A DNA stretch of 64,000 nucleotides, from assembly GCA_965214875.1 (NCBI GenBank), contig OZ243980.1:1116001-1180000 (forward strand), given 5' to 3'. Shown one piece after another: positions 43,948 to 52,602 of this stretch (position 1 is its first letter; each line of letters starts with the position of its first letter). Source of the DNA: CBDAUN01 sp965214875 (GTDB lineage: Bacteria; Pseudomonadota; Gammaproteobacteria; Arenicellales; JAJDZL01). Below the pieces are notes generated by a model. The model worked only from the letters and a program-made list of their open reading frames with translations, was not told the DNA's origin and did no database searches. The translations under genes were made by a program, and so were the position numbers.

Positions 43948-44151
43948 TCAGGTATCTTTACCTTTGATTCCGTCTCTTATTCCGTACAAGATTCTGCTGG
44001 CTAATTCTGCAATACTTTCCATGCCATATCTTTTTGCAAGAGGGATTAACACAAGCAACTGCAGTATTAGGGTTGCAACAGGAACCGCCCAATTATCAGT
44101 TGGGTACCAAAACAACAAATTTAAAAGAACTATCACGCATACTATTGCCAA
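43948..44151 (-). CDS. Small two-helix membrane protein, candidate toxin
   Basis: 67 codons from TTG 44151. Two hydrophobic helices, AIVCVIVLLNLLFW and VPVATLILQLLVLIPLA, with a short loop, then a charged C-terminus (SRILYGIRDGIKGKDT). The same frame stays open upstream with a Lys/Arg/Gln/Glu-rich coiled-coil-like stretch (QKSKKQRQKRITELEDSRKEER) but no ATG, so the true start is unclear or lost. It follows a Panacea-domain gene; in PanAT toxin-antitoxin pairs the toxin is often a small membrane protein. Not recognised by family. Confidence 0.45.
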   Translation of the reverse strand: MAIVCVIVLLNLLFWYPTDNWAVPVATLILQLLVLIPLAKRYGMESIAELASRILYGIRDGIKGKDT

Positions 44152-44186
44152 AAACCTTTCTTCTTTTCGAGAATCTTCTAATTCAG

Positions 44187-44652
44187 TTATTCGCTTTTGT
44201 CTTTGCTTTTTGCTTTTTTGACTCTGCGCTCGTATTCGTCCAATATATCTTCGTTCGGTATTCTGATCCCTCTCACGCCAGGAATGTAGTTATTGCTCCA
44301 TGCGCCATCTTTCCAATGAGTTATTGCAACTAATTTTGATCCTGAAAATCGAGATAAAAAAATCATATGAATAGTTTAGATATTCCTTTATTTCATCATC
44401 AACATCGTTTGATGCATGAAAAATATTTCTAACAGGCCTGGATCCATATATTTTTGCTTCTCGATAAAGGTCGGGATGAACTGGACCTAAATCCCATGCC
44501 TCAAAATACCCATTCAGCAAAAGATTTCCATCACGGGTTCCCATGAAAAACATGTGGGCAATGTAAAGCATTTTTTGCATTTCCAGATTAGATAATGTCC
44601 AATTTGAACATTTCCCCAATTCCTTGGCGGCAGATAACACATTCACGCTCAT
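44187..44652 (-). pseudogene. Panacea-domain (DUF4065) antitoxin-type gene, one frameshift
   Basis: The N-terminal part from ATG 44652 reads MQKMLYIAHMFFMGTRDGN, GYFEAWDLGPVHPDLYREAK and YGSRPV, the classic Panacea/GepA signature. At a T7 run (44356-44362 on the complement) the frame slips. One base fewer gives DFLSRFSGSKLVAITHWKD, then AWSNNYIPGVRGIRIPNED, the normal C-terminal half, to TAA 44187. As sequenced, the product ends early at MEQ (stop 44290). Panacea proteins neutralise diverse adjacent toxins. Whether the slip is fixed or switchable is open. Confidence 0.8.
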
Positions 44653-45350
44653 TGCTAAATAAATATGGAATGTTTGTTGAAAATTTTGCCATCATCTGCC
44701 ATCATCAAGTAATAATGGCATCATCGGTTTAGTATACAAGAGGCAGTGACACAATGGCAAATTCAGCACCCGGCAAGCCAAGGTAACGCAAAATGAGTAT
44801 CTCGGACGCTATGTCGGCGAGTTTGCGGGCCGACACAATATCCGCGCACTCGACACTATCGATCAGACGGCATCGATAGCCTCCGGGCACCAGCATCTCC
44901 GGCGGCAAGCGGCTCGACCGCGCCAAAGGGCGCGGCGGCGCCCAGATCGCCGGCCAGTCGCTGCGGGCGGGCGCGATGTGCCTGCGGCGCGACCAAAGCC
45001 CGCTCGGCGACCGGCATCGCGGCTGCTGCGCGATAGCCGACCCGCCGCACGCCAGCTCGCGCGCATCGTCTACGCGATGGCGGTGCCAGGCAAGCCAGGC
45101 AGTGAAGAGCCGGCGCGGCAGGCCGAGCTCCAGCAGCGGCAGTTCAAGGTCCGCCAGGTCAAGCGGCCGAGGCTCGAAGCGCTGGACAAGGATGGCGACA
45201 TTATCCGATTGGAACGGACGCTTGCGTGAACCTGAAGGCCATGCCGGAGAGTTTTAGTTTCTGCAAAGCTTGAGCGGCAGAAAAAACTTGTCTTACGTTT
45301 TCTCATTTGCATCGCTATAAAATAGTATATACCGCATATTTTTCCGGAGC
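44653..45350. other. Gap with GC-rich transposon-like scrap
   Basis: 44880-45240 is far richer in GC than its flanks. A + frame there (44978-45229) ends ARIVYAMAVPGKPGSEEP and RQFKVRQVKRPRLEALDKD, faintly like the tail of an IS110-type transposase. Not strong enough for a gene call. The right 100 bases are AT-rich and should hold the promoter of the antitoxin gene that follows. Confidence 0.3.
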
Positions 45351-45602
45351 ATGATTATGAAAACAGTTTCATTAACTTTTGCAAACCAGAATTTCTCGAA
45401 AGTGGTTGGCGAAGTAGAGCATGGCGAGGCCTTCATAATCACAAGGCGCGACAGGCCCATTGCAACCTTAACTCCTCAAATTATTGACAAGACTAAGAAT
45501 GCTCAGTGGCAAAAATCTCGCTCACGCTTGTCGGAGATTATGAAAGAGGGGGCATCCATGGGCGGGTTGAAGGTCAATCGTGAGGAACTTTATGACCGCT
45601 AG
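45351..45602 (+). CDS. Phd/YefM-family antitoxin
   Basis: Antitoxin of a type II module, 81-83 aa (ATG 45357 preferred, ATG 45351 possible). MKTVSLTFANQNFSKVVGEVEHGEAFIITRRDRPIATL matches the Phd/YefM fold, in which the N-terminal part binds the promoter and the C-terminal tail (SMGGLKVNREELYDR) folds on the toxin. It overlaps the VapC start by 11 bases, the normal pair arrangement. The gene appears intact although its toxin is broken. Confidence 0.88.
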   Translation: MIMKTVSLTFANQNFSKVVGEVEHGEAFIITRRDRPIATLTPQIIDKTKNAQWQKSRSRLSEIMKEGASMGGLKVNREELYDR

Positions 45603-46055
45603 ACATCGATTTTCAATTGATACGAATAACCTTGTTTACGCGGTCGACCTTGACGCAGGCATCCGTCACGAAATATCCAAATTCATTATCAATAGAGACG
45701 TGCTATGTGATTGCGTACTGCCTGTACAAGTACTGGCAGAGTTTTTTTCTATGCCACTATGCGCAAGCAAATCCTGCCCGTTGATCATGCAAAAGATTTC
45801 TTAGAGAAATGCATGGATCTTTTCACGTTGACTGAGGCGAATCCTGAAGCATTGATTGACGCGACCCGCTTCGTTGAAGCGCACATAATTTCTTTCTGGG
45901 ATGCCATGCTCTGGGCGATGTCGCAGCAATCAGGCTGCACAGTAATGCTTAGTGATGCTATGTAGGATGGCTGCTGGCTTGGAAGCACTGAAATCATCAA
46001 CCCGTTTGAGCAAGAAAATGAGGCAAGGATTGATCTCCTGCTCCAACCCGAGTGA
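45592..46055 (+). pseudogene. VapC-type PIN-domain toxin, frameshift and nonsense
   Basis: From ATG 45592: RFSIDTNNLVYAVD carries the first PIN acidic residue. A T7 run at 45744-45750 shifts the frame; the C-terminal half FYATMRKQILPVDHAKDFL continues in another frame to FWDAMLWAMSQQSGCTVMLSDAM. There TAG (45961-45963) replaces an expected Gln codon, then DGCWLGSTEIINPFEQEN to TGA 46055. Two independent lesions mean the ribonuclease is inactive. A second copy of its C-terminus lies at 41755-41900. Confidence 0.85.
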
Positions 46056-46392
46056 TATCGGCATGAAGCATTCACGCTGAACAGACGGCGTTTTTTCAAA
46101 ATGGCGCCAATCTAGCAATCTGCTAAAGCAACCAAATGATCAAGGATTCGAAATCACGCAAGCTTATCGAAAACAAGATGTTCAACTATGTCTGCGCAGT
46201 TCATGCAAACACTTAAATTGATGGACTTTTTGCCGGTATCTGGCTCTTGTTCTTTTCTTTACAGCGTGGTAGCCGAAGGCGGACTATGACCACTCATAGC
46301 CTCGAGTAGAAGCGGTTTCGGACACGACCACTTTGCAGCGAACTAACATATCGCGCATCCCGGTGTTTGCCTGCTTGGGCATTCGCTACCTT
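46056..46392. other. Gene-free border between accessory island and operon end
   Basis: No recognisable gene. It contains the second copy of CCAATCTAGCAATCTG (about 46107-46122), also found at 41885-41900. No clear intrinsic terminator for the leftward operon was seen. Confidence 0.4.
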
Positions 46393-47778
46393 TCACCAGT
46401 CTCGAACAGCTGAATTGCCGAGCGCAGACTCGCGACCAAGCCGAATGTCATGCATCATGCCGGCATCGCGCGGTTCAGGCTGCTTATGAATTTTTCCATC
46501 CTTCATAATCATCACCAGCCGTTTTTTGTCCTGAAGCACCCGAACATCTGCAACCGGATCGCCATCGACCAGCAATAGATCAGCTAGATATCCCTCCTTG
46601 ATCATGCCAAGCTCATGGCCCATTCCCATAATTTCTCCTCCATAGCGCGTAGCAGCCTGAATCGCCTCCATCGGCGACATGCCGATCATATCGACGAAAT
46701 ACTCGATATCCTTTGCATTGGTGCCATGAGGAGTCCACGCAAATCCGTAGTCCCCGCCGATCAGAACACGGATGCCTCGGCGGTGCATTTTTTGCATGCT
46801 TTCAAGCGCCGCCTCCAATTCCCGTTCATAAGCTTCGGTGATCGGCGTGCCCGGCTGGATTCCGTATTCAGCCGCGTTGCGCGCGGTATTGATCAGCCAG
46901 GCTAGTCCAGGAGCAACAAAGTGCTTGTCCTTATTGGCTTCGAGCATGTCCAAAGCCTCTTCATCAGTGAACGACGCGTGGTAGACAAAGTCGATACCAT
47001 GCTCGACGCATTTTTTGATTGACTCCTTGGAGCGGGCGTGCGCTGCCATCTTCTTTCCGCGCCGCTTCGCTTCGCTGGCCGCCATCGCAATCTCCTCGTC
47101 GGAGAACTGATTGTGCTGAGCTGGCATCCCCGTGATCTCTTCGCCCGAAAGGTTGATCTTGATGGTATCAACATCCCATTTGATCAACTCGCGCACCGTG
47201 CGACGGACCTCTTCGGGCCCGGAAACAACAATTCCAAGATTAAGTCCTTCGTGCGGTATGTGCGGCAGGCTCGCATCGCCAAGACCTCCGACCGAAGTGA
47301 TTTCTGGCCCGGCTGCCGTATACCGAGGTCCCGGAAACTTTCCCTCGTTGATCGCGTTTCGAATCACTACATCCAAGCGCGGCTTGGCCGCAGCAGCGCC
47401 GCACCCGGCTGTAAAACCGGCGTCAATCAGAACTTTCGCCATCTCAATGCAGTTGATGACGTGCTCTTCAACCGGCATCATCTGAATCGGTTCGATGCCC
47501 GGAGCGTTGTTCCACGAAAGATGAAGATGTCCATCAATCAATCCGGGCATCAGCGTCATGCCGCGCCCATCAATCCGCACGCTGCCATTGCCGCCCCACG
47601 AATAGCCATTCGAATCCGATCGCGATACTGACTTGATGCGATTGCCCGAAACCATGACTTCGCCGCTATACGGTACATTCCCGCTGGCATCCAGAATCTT
47701 GACGTTGGTGAACAAGATGTCTTGGTTGTTGCGGGCGGCCCCATTGCTGCCGTTCCAGCTGTAGTTATTCTCTGCCAT
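46393..47778 (-). CDS. Amidohydrolase-family protein
   Basis: Metal-dependent hydrolase with the imidazolonepropionase/prolidase-like architecture, 461 aa. MTLMPGLIDGHLHLSW gives the first metal His pair, AAHARSKESIKKCVEHGIDFVYHA the second and third His, and GGDYGFAWTPHGT the catalytic Asp region. The final part ADLLLVDGDPVADVRVLQ is the family's typical C-terminal beta sandwich. ATG 47778 (MAENNYSWNG) has GGGAG eight bases upstream; a TTG five codons earlier is possible. Last gene of the operon. It probably hydrolyses a cyclic amide, lactone or peptide-like intermediate; the substrate is unknown. Confidence 0.88.
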   Translation of the reverse strand: MAENNYSWNGSNGAARNNQDILFTNVKILDASGNVPYSGEVMVSGNRIKSVSRSDSNGYSWGGNGSVRIDGRGMTLMPGLIDGHLHLSWNNAPGIEPIQMMPVEEHVINCIEMAKVLIDAGFTAGCGAAAAKPRLDVVIRNAINEGKFPGPRYTAAGPEITSVGGLGDASLPHIPHEGLNLGIVVSGPEEVRRTVRELIKWDVDTIKINLSGEEITGMPAQHNQFSDEEIAMAASEAKRRGKKMAAHARSKESIKKCVEHGIDFVYHASFTDEEALDMLEANKDKHFVAPGLAWLINTARNAAEYGIQPGTPITEAYERELEAALESMQKMHRRGIRVLIGGDYGFAWTPHGTNAKDIEYFVDMIGMSPMEAIQAATRYGGEIMGMGHELGMIKEGYLADLLLVDGDPVADVRVLQDKKRLVMIMKDGKIHKQPEPRDAGMMHDIRLGRESALGNSAVRDW

Positions 47779-47806
47779 CACAAATACTCCCAATAATTAT
47801 CTTGAT

Positions 47807-48595
47807 CTATCCCGCCACTTGTTCTAGATGATTGCGCAAAAGTCCGGTTGAACGTCTTGCATCTTCAACCATTATCCAATGTCCTGCGCCCGCGACTACT
47901 TCAAGTTGCGCATGCCGAATGTTCGCCTTTAGCTGTTGCGCCATGGCAACTGGCGCCACACTGTCATGCCCGCCGGCGATCAGCATGGTTGGACATTGGA
48001 TCAGCCCATGGTCTGCCGCAGCCGCTTCGCTCAGTGCCTCGCAATGCGCTGCATACCCTATCGGGTCCTGTCGCATCAGGCTCTCGCGAACAAACGCCTG
48101 AGCTGAAGGGTTGTTGCGATGCGTCTCATCGGCAATGCTCGCTGTCGCAACTGCCTCAGCTATTCCGGCCATGCCGGAAGCGCGGGCGTCTATTGCTCGC
48201 TCCTTTAGCCGAAGGCGCGCCTCAGGTGGCGGCTCTAACATGGCACCGAACAAGGTTAAGCTCGCCACCATTTCAGGAGATTGTGCAGCCATATGCTGAC
48301 AAACCAGCGTCCCCAGCGAATGGCCGACAAGGTGTGCCTTTTGAATGCCTGCCACCGCAAATACTTCCCTCACCGCAGAGACCAAACCGGAGATGCCTTT
48401 AAGGCTTGCACGATAGCGTGAACGGCCTGCGCCAGGCAAATCGGGGCGGAGCACCCGGTACTCGCCAAGATTTTGCATCAGTGTTTGAAAGCTGTTTGAA
48501 GACCCGCCAAGTCCATGTACCATTACAATTGCGGGACCGTCGCCCTGGTCTTCGATCGCCATGCTGCCAAAGTTGAGGCTTGTCATGCGCACCAC
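47807..48595 (-). CDS. Alpha/beta hydrolase
   Basis: 262 aa with the oxyanion-hole HGLGGSSNSF near residue 28, nucleophile elbow VGHSLGT (Ser about 93), acid residue region GGHDSVAP, and catalytic His in GAGHWIMVEDARR near 240. It resembles enol-lactone hydrolase-type ring-opening esterases, such as 3-oxoadipate enol-lactonase-like proteins. Cytosolic. Six bases from the preceding oxidoreductase gene, so part of the same operon. Confidence 0.88.
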   Translation of the reverse strand: MVRMTSLNFGSMAIEDQGDGPAIVMVHGLGGSSNSFQTLMQNLGEYRVLRPDLPGAGRSRYRASLKGISGLVSAVREVFAVAGIQKAHLVGHSLGTLVCQHMAAQSPEMVASLTLFGAMLEPPPEARLRLKERAIDARASGMAGIAEAVATASIADETHRNNPSAQAFVRESLMRQDPIGYAAHCEALSEAAAADHGLIQCPTMLIAGGHDSVAPVAMAQQLKANIRHAQLEVVAGAGHWIMVEDARRSTGLLRNHLEQVAG

Positions 48596-48601
48596 CTCGA
48601 A

Positions 48602-50071
48602 TCAGTGTTCTGGGATCAGCACGATTGCACCGGATGTCTCGCGCTGCTGCAAGGCGCGGTGCGCCTCTGCTACTTGCCTGAGCCCATACTTGTGCTTGAC
48701 CTGAATCTTCAGTATCTTTTGCTCGATAGCTGAAAATAGACGCTTTGTGATCGACTCCAGACTTTTCCGCGAGCCTGCGTAGTGGAGGTAGTTTGGCCGC
48801 GAGACTTTCGCTGAGCACGACGCGAGCGAACCGATGTCCCGGTTGCCGATGTCGCCTGATGCCTGGCCGTAGCTGACAAGGTGCCCGCAAACGGCAAGGC
48901 TGGCAATCGATTGCGCAAAGCTGTTCCGCCCGACTGCATCATAGATCACGTCAGCGCCGTGCCCATCGGTCAGTTCACGAACCTGATCTGACAAGCTCAT
49001 CTCGCCAGGCGTAATGACATGATGAGCACCCGCCGCAATTGCTGCTTCAATCTTGGCCGGGCTTGTCGTAGCTCCGATCACAGTTGCGCCGAGATGGCGA
49101 GCCCACTGACAAAGAAGATGGCCGACACCGCCGGCCGGGGCATGCACCAGAACTATCTGCCCTTCTGACAGCGGATGAACCCGATGCAGCAAGAACTCGG
49201 CAGTGATTCCTTTTAGCAGACTGCCAGCCGCAAGCTTGTAGTCGATCGAATCCGGCAAAGCCACCACAAGATCAGCATCCATAGTGCGCACCGATGCATA
49301 GGCTCCAAGCGGCGGACAGGCATAGGCGACACGCTGTCCCTTTTGCAAGTGCGCAACGTCCGCTCCAACATCGACCACCTCGCCGGCCGCCTCCATCCCC
49401 AGTATTGCTGGCGGACTGGCCAAGCCAAAGTAGCCGGTGCGGCAATACACATCGATGTAGTTCACCCCGATCGCATGCTGGCGAATTCTGACCTGGTTCG
49501 GTTGTGGCAAGCTTGCGGCGGCAGTTCGACTTTGAAACACCTCCGGTCCTCCATATCTGCTTATTGCCATGGCATGCCCGCTGAGCGCAGTTTCATCTGC
49601 AACTTCAGCAATTGCTGGCCGCTCTAATCGCTTTCGCTCACCTACCACCGCCCGCACCGCTTCGAAGCCAGCTTCATAGACTTGCTCTGCGACCACAGCG
49701 GCTAGCTCCTGCTCTTGACCCTTCGGGGTATCGAAACGGGATTGCCATGACCAGAATGTTTGATTGCCGTTCGTAACTGTGAAAAGCGAGACCTCAGCAA
49801 CATAATTGCGCAAAGGGATCTCGCTTTCAACAATCGCGTAGCGAAAGCTGTGATCCTTGTCGGACAATGTCAACAATTGCTCGCGCAGTCGCTGACCGCC
49901 TGTAAGCTTGAAATTGCGGATTGCGCCGATCTCGTCTGAGCTCCGCGCATTTTCGATATAGCTGCTTGCTACCGCCGGATGCCAGCGGTAATGGTCATTG
50001 AAATCCCGCACCACCGCCCACACCGCTGAAACCGGTGCGTCAATGACCGTGCTGCGAACCACTCGGACCAT
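48602..50071 (-). CDS. SRPBCC domain fused to quinone oxidoreductase
   Basis: 489-aa two-domain protein. Residues about 1-150 form a START/Bet v1-like SRPBCC domain (VIDAPVSAVWAVVRDFNDHYRWHP). Residues about 168-489 form a medium-chain dehydrogenase of the zinc-free quinone oxidoreductase group (VGVNYIDVYCRTGYFG-type GVNYIDVYCRTG, GMEAAGEVVDVG, LVHAPAGGVGHLLCQWARHLGATVIG, ADVIYDAVGRNSF). The next gene upstream encodes a free-standing SRPBCC protein closely similar to the first domain, so the fusion likely arose by duplication. Possibly binds a hydrophobic substrate and reduces it with NADPH. Confidence 0.88.
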   Translation of the reverse strand: MVRVVRSTVIDAPVSAVWAVVRDFNDHYRWHPAVASSYIENARSSDEIGAIRNFKLTGGQRLREQLLTLSDKDHSFRYAIVESEIPLRNYVAEVSLFTVTNGNQTFWSWQSRFDTPKGQEQELAAVVAEQVYEAGFEAVRAVVGERKRLERPAIAEVADETALSGHAMAISRYGGPEVFQSRTAAASLPQPNQVRIRQHAIGVNYIDVYCRTGYFGLASPPAILGMEAAGEVVDVGADVAHLQKGQRVAYACPPLGAYASVRTMDADLVVALPDSIDYKLAAGSLLKGITAEFLLHRVHPLSEGQIVLVHAPAGGVGHLLCQWARHLGATVIGATTSPAKIEAAIAAGAHHVITPGEMSLSDQVRELTDGHGADVIYDAVGRNSFAQSIASLAVCGHLVSYGQASGDIGNRDIGSLASCSAKVSRPNYLHYAGSRKSLESITKRLFSAIEQKILKIQVKHKYGLRQVAEAHRALQQRETSGAIVLIPEH

Positions 50072-50072
50072 G

Positions 50073-50510
50073 TCAGGTTCTCAATTGTTGCTCCAACGCG
50101 TCAAAGCCTGCCTGAAACACTCCTCGCCCGATCTGCTCGGTCAGTGCGGCCTCCTTGCCAGCTTCGCACTCGAATTCGGCCGACCACTCTGCGAACGTGC
50201 GGTCACCGTCGGTCACCGGGTTGAGCTTCAAGGTGGCAACGTAGTTCGATACGCCCATGGGGCTTTCTAGGATCGAATAGATGCAGCAGTAGTCGAAATC
50301 CGATAGCGCCAGCAATTGTTCTCGAATGACTCCGCCATCGCTGAGCCGGAATGCGCGTATGCAACCCACCCGGTCTGCAGATTCGCCGCCCTCGATCCTG
50401 CTGTTTGCGACAAGCGGATGCCAATTCGGCAATGCGTTGAAGTTGCGAACCACTTTCCATACCTTGGCAACAGGTGCGCTGATAATCGATGAAACATAGA
50501 CGGAAGGCAT
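50073..50510 (-). CDS. SRPBCC family protein
   Basis: 145 aa, a single SRPBCC ligand-binding domain, MPSVYVSSIISAPVAKVWKVVRNFNALPNWHP. It shares the order GCIRAFRLSDGGVIREQLLALSD and SNYVATLKLNPVTDGD with the N-terminal half of the downstream fusion protein. ATG 50510 lies just past the flotillin stop; a longer upstream frame would overlap flotillin. The ligand is unknown; relatives bind hydrophobic molecules. Confidence 0.85.
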   Translation of the reverse strand: MPSVYVSSIISAPVAKVWKVVRNFNALPNWHPLVANSRIEGGESADRVGCIRAFRLSDGGVIREQLLALSDFDYCCIYSILESPMGVSNYVATLKLNPVTDGDRTFAEWSAEFECEAGKEAALTEQIGRGVFQAGFDALEQQLRT

Positions 50511-50514
50511 CACT

Positions 50515-52590
50515 TTACTCGTTCGGCTTGCTGTCAGAATCGCCACTGGTCGAAGCCGAAGGGCTTTTCGCCAGTGTTTGCGCATCGCGGGCTGATCGGA
50601 AGATATCACCCATTCCTGCGATGTTGGAGCCCGTGATGCCGATGCCCTTCATCATCTCATCAATCAATGGCGCTTGCGCCCGGTAGCGAAGCGCACTTTC
50701 GATCACTTCATCTGTGGGCGAACGCCGGCTTGAGTCGCTGCTGCCGCCAAGCCCATCGACATGCAGTATCTTGATGCCGTCGATCTTCTCCATTGGCCTG
50801 ACGCTCTCGCGCACAATTCCTTCGAGCCTTTCGATCAGCTTGCTTCGCAACCGGCCCGTGCGGGCATCTTCAGACAGAATGTTCTCTGCTTCATTTTGCA
50901 GTCGCTGCGCTTCAGCTGCTACCGCGGCAGAGACCTGCTCTGCTTCGGCGGCGATCTTCATCGTGTCGGCATCTTTCTGAGCAAGTAGCCGATCAACCGC
51001 GGCAATGCGCTCGGCGATTTCCTGCTCACGCAAAGTAGTCACACGTTCTTGTGCTTCGACCGCCTTCGCTCTCGCGCTTTCGGTCTCGGCTCGTGCGGCC
51101 TGCTGCTCGGATTGCTTGATTAAAACATTGATTTGTCGCTCGATTTCAGCTAGTTCCAGCACCGCCTCGCGCTCGATATCCAAGCGCTTCAGATCGCGCT
51201 CTTTGGCAATTCGCGCCTCGTCGAGTCCTCGCTCCGACGTGATTCGCGCCCGCTCGATCTGCTCGCGGGCTGAAATCTCGGAAGACTCGACGCTTTGACG
51301 GTTGGCGATCTGTTCGGCACGCACTTGGCGGTCGCGCTCAATTCGCGCTGTATCTAGCGTTTTTTCCTGATCAATCCTGGCTTCCTCCACGGATTGATTG
51401 GCTGTCAATTTAGCCAGTTCAACGGCGCGGTTGCGCGCTATATCCCTAGCTTCCATTTCCTCGTCGGCCCCTACGCGCTCCTCGTGCAACTGACGAGCCG
51501 AGACAATCTTCGAGCGTTCCAGATCTTCGTTCGCAATTAGCTCAGAATGTTCGGTATCATGGCGTTGCTTGATCTCATGAGTGCGAATCTTGTGCTCGCG
51601 ATTGATGCGCGCCTCTTCCAAATCGCGCTCATGGGCGATGCGGGCTTTTTCAACTTCTTCTCGGGCCTTGATTTCTTCCGCATCCAGAATTCTTTGCCGT
51701 TCGATTTCCCTGGCGCGAGTCATTTGCTCGCTTTCGATTCGCGCCTTTGCAGCTTCGGCCTCTTTTTCCGATCGCGCCCGCTGAACCGCGGCTTGCTGAT
51801 CGGCCCGCATGGATTCCAATGCGAGCTGCTGATCGAGCCTTGAGTTTTCGCTTTCCTGCTCAAGCTTCAAAGTCTCTTTTTCAGCCTCCAGATTGCGGGT
51901 GCGGATCGCCAGCATGGAAGACTGTTCGATGTCGTTTCGCAACTTGCGACGCGCCTCTATTGTTTCGATGAGTTGCGTCATGCCCTCTGCGTCGAACCGG
52001 TTCGATGGATCGAAATAGTCCAAGTGGGTCTGATCCAGATCGGTGATCGAGACCGACTCGAGCTCCAGCCCGTTCTGGGCGAGCGCGACCGCCGCGCGCT
52101 GTTCAACCTTAGTCATCAATTCACCGCGATTTTCGTGCATTTCATCCAGAGTCATTTCTGCGCCAATGGAACGAATCGAGCCGACGAATTTGCCCGAAAG
52201 CAACTCGGCAAGCTCGCTCCCATCGAGCGTTCTTCGCCCAAGCGTCGCAGCAGCGGCAGATACCGCTTCTTTTTTCTGCATGACCCGCACAAAAAACTCT
52301 GCTTCAACATCCACTCGCATGCGGTCCTTGGTGATGATGGCATCTTCCTTGGCGCGCGATACAGCAATACGAACCACATTCAAGTTGACCGGGGTGATTT
52401 CGTGGACAATGGGCAATACCAGCGCGCCTCCGTCAATCACTACCTTCTCGCCGCCGAAGCCGGTTCTGACAAAAGCCACCTCCTTGGTTGAGCGATGGTA
52501 GAGCCAATGCAGCAGATAGACGGCAACCGCTATCGCGACAATGGATAAGATGAGATAGAGAATCAAGGATCCAATGAGCCCAACAGTCAT
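50515..52590 (-). CDS. Flotillin-family protein
   Basis: 691-aa membrane scaffold. One N-terminal transmembrane helix (residues about 6-29), then the SPFH/band-7 domain (HRSTKEVAFVRTGFGGEKVVIDGGALVLPIVHEITP, to about residue 200). A very long coiled coil rich in Glu/Ala/Arg (about 225-590) contains short repeats such as ..ERARI..ERGLDEARI. The C-terminus (DEVIESALRYRAQAPLIDEM) resembles the oligomerisation part of flotillins; the tail is Ser-rich. Bacterial flotillins organise membrane microdomains. Placement in a transport and catabolic operon is unusual. ATG 52590. Confidence 0.93.
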   Translation of the reverse strand: MTVGLIGSLILYLILSIVAIAVAVYLLHWLYHRSTKEVAFVRTGFGGEKVVIDGGALVLPIVHEITPVNLNVVRIAVSRAKEDAIITKDRMRVDVEAEFFVRVMQKKEAVSAAAATLGRRTLDGSELAELLSGKFVGSIRSIGAEMTLDEMHENRGELMTKVEQRAAVALAQNGLELESVSITDLDQTHLDYFDPSNRFDAEGMTQLIETIEARRKLRNDIEQSSMLAIRTRNLEAEKETLKLEQESENSRLDQQLALESMRADQQAAVQRARSEKEAEAAKARIESEQMTRAREIERQRILDAEEIKAREEVEKARIAHERDLEEARINREHKIRTHEIKQRHDTEHSELIANEDLERSKIVSARQLHEERVGADEEMEARDIARNRAVELAKLTANQSVEEARIDQEKTLDTARIERDRQVRAEQIANRQSVESSEISAREQIERARITSERGLDEARIAKERDLKRLDIEREAVLELAEIERQINVLIKQSEQQAARAETESARAKAVEAQERVTTLREQEIAERIAAVDRLLAQKDADTMKIAAEAEQVSAAVAAEAQRLQNEAENILSEDARTGRLRSKLIERLEGIVRESVRPMEKIDGIKILHVDGLGGSSDSSRRSPTDEVIESALRYRAQAPLIDEMMKGIGITGSNIAGMGDIFRSARDAQTLAKSPSASTSGDSDSKPNE

Positions 52591-52602
52591 GATTTTGCAC
52601 TC

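Noticed and set aside
44978..45229. Possible IS110-type transposase tail
   Set aside because: Only faint resemblance in one short GC-rich frame, with no catalytic motifs or ends.
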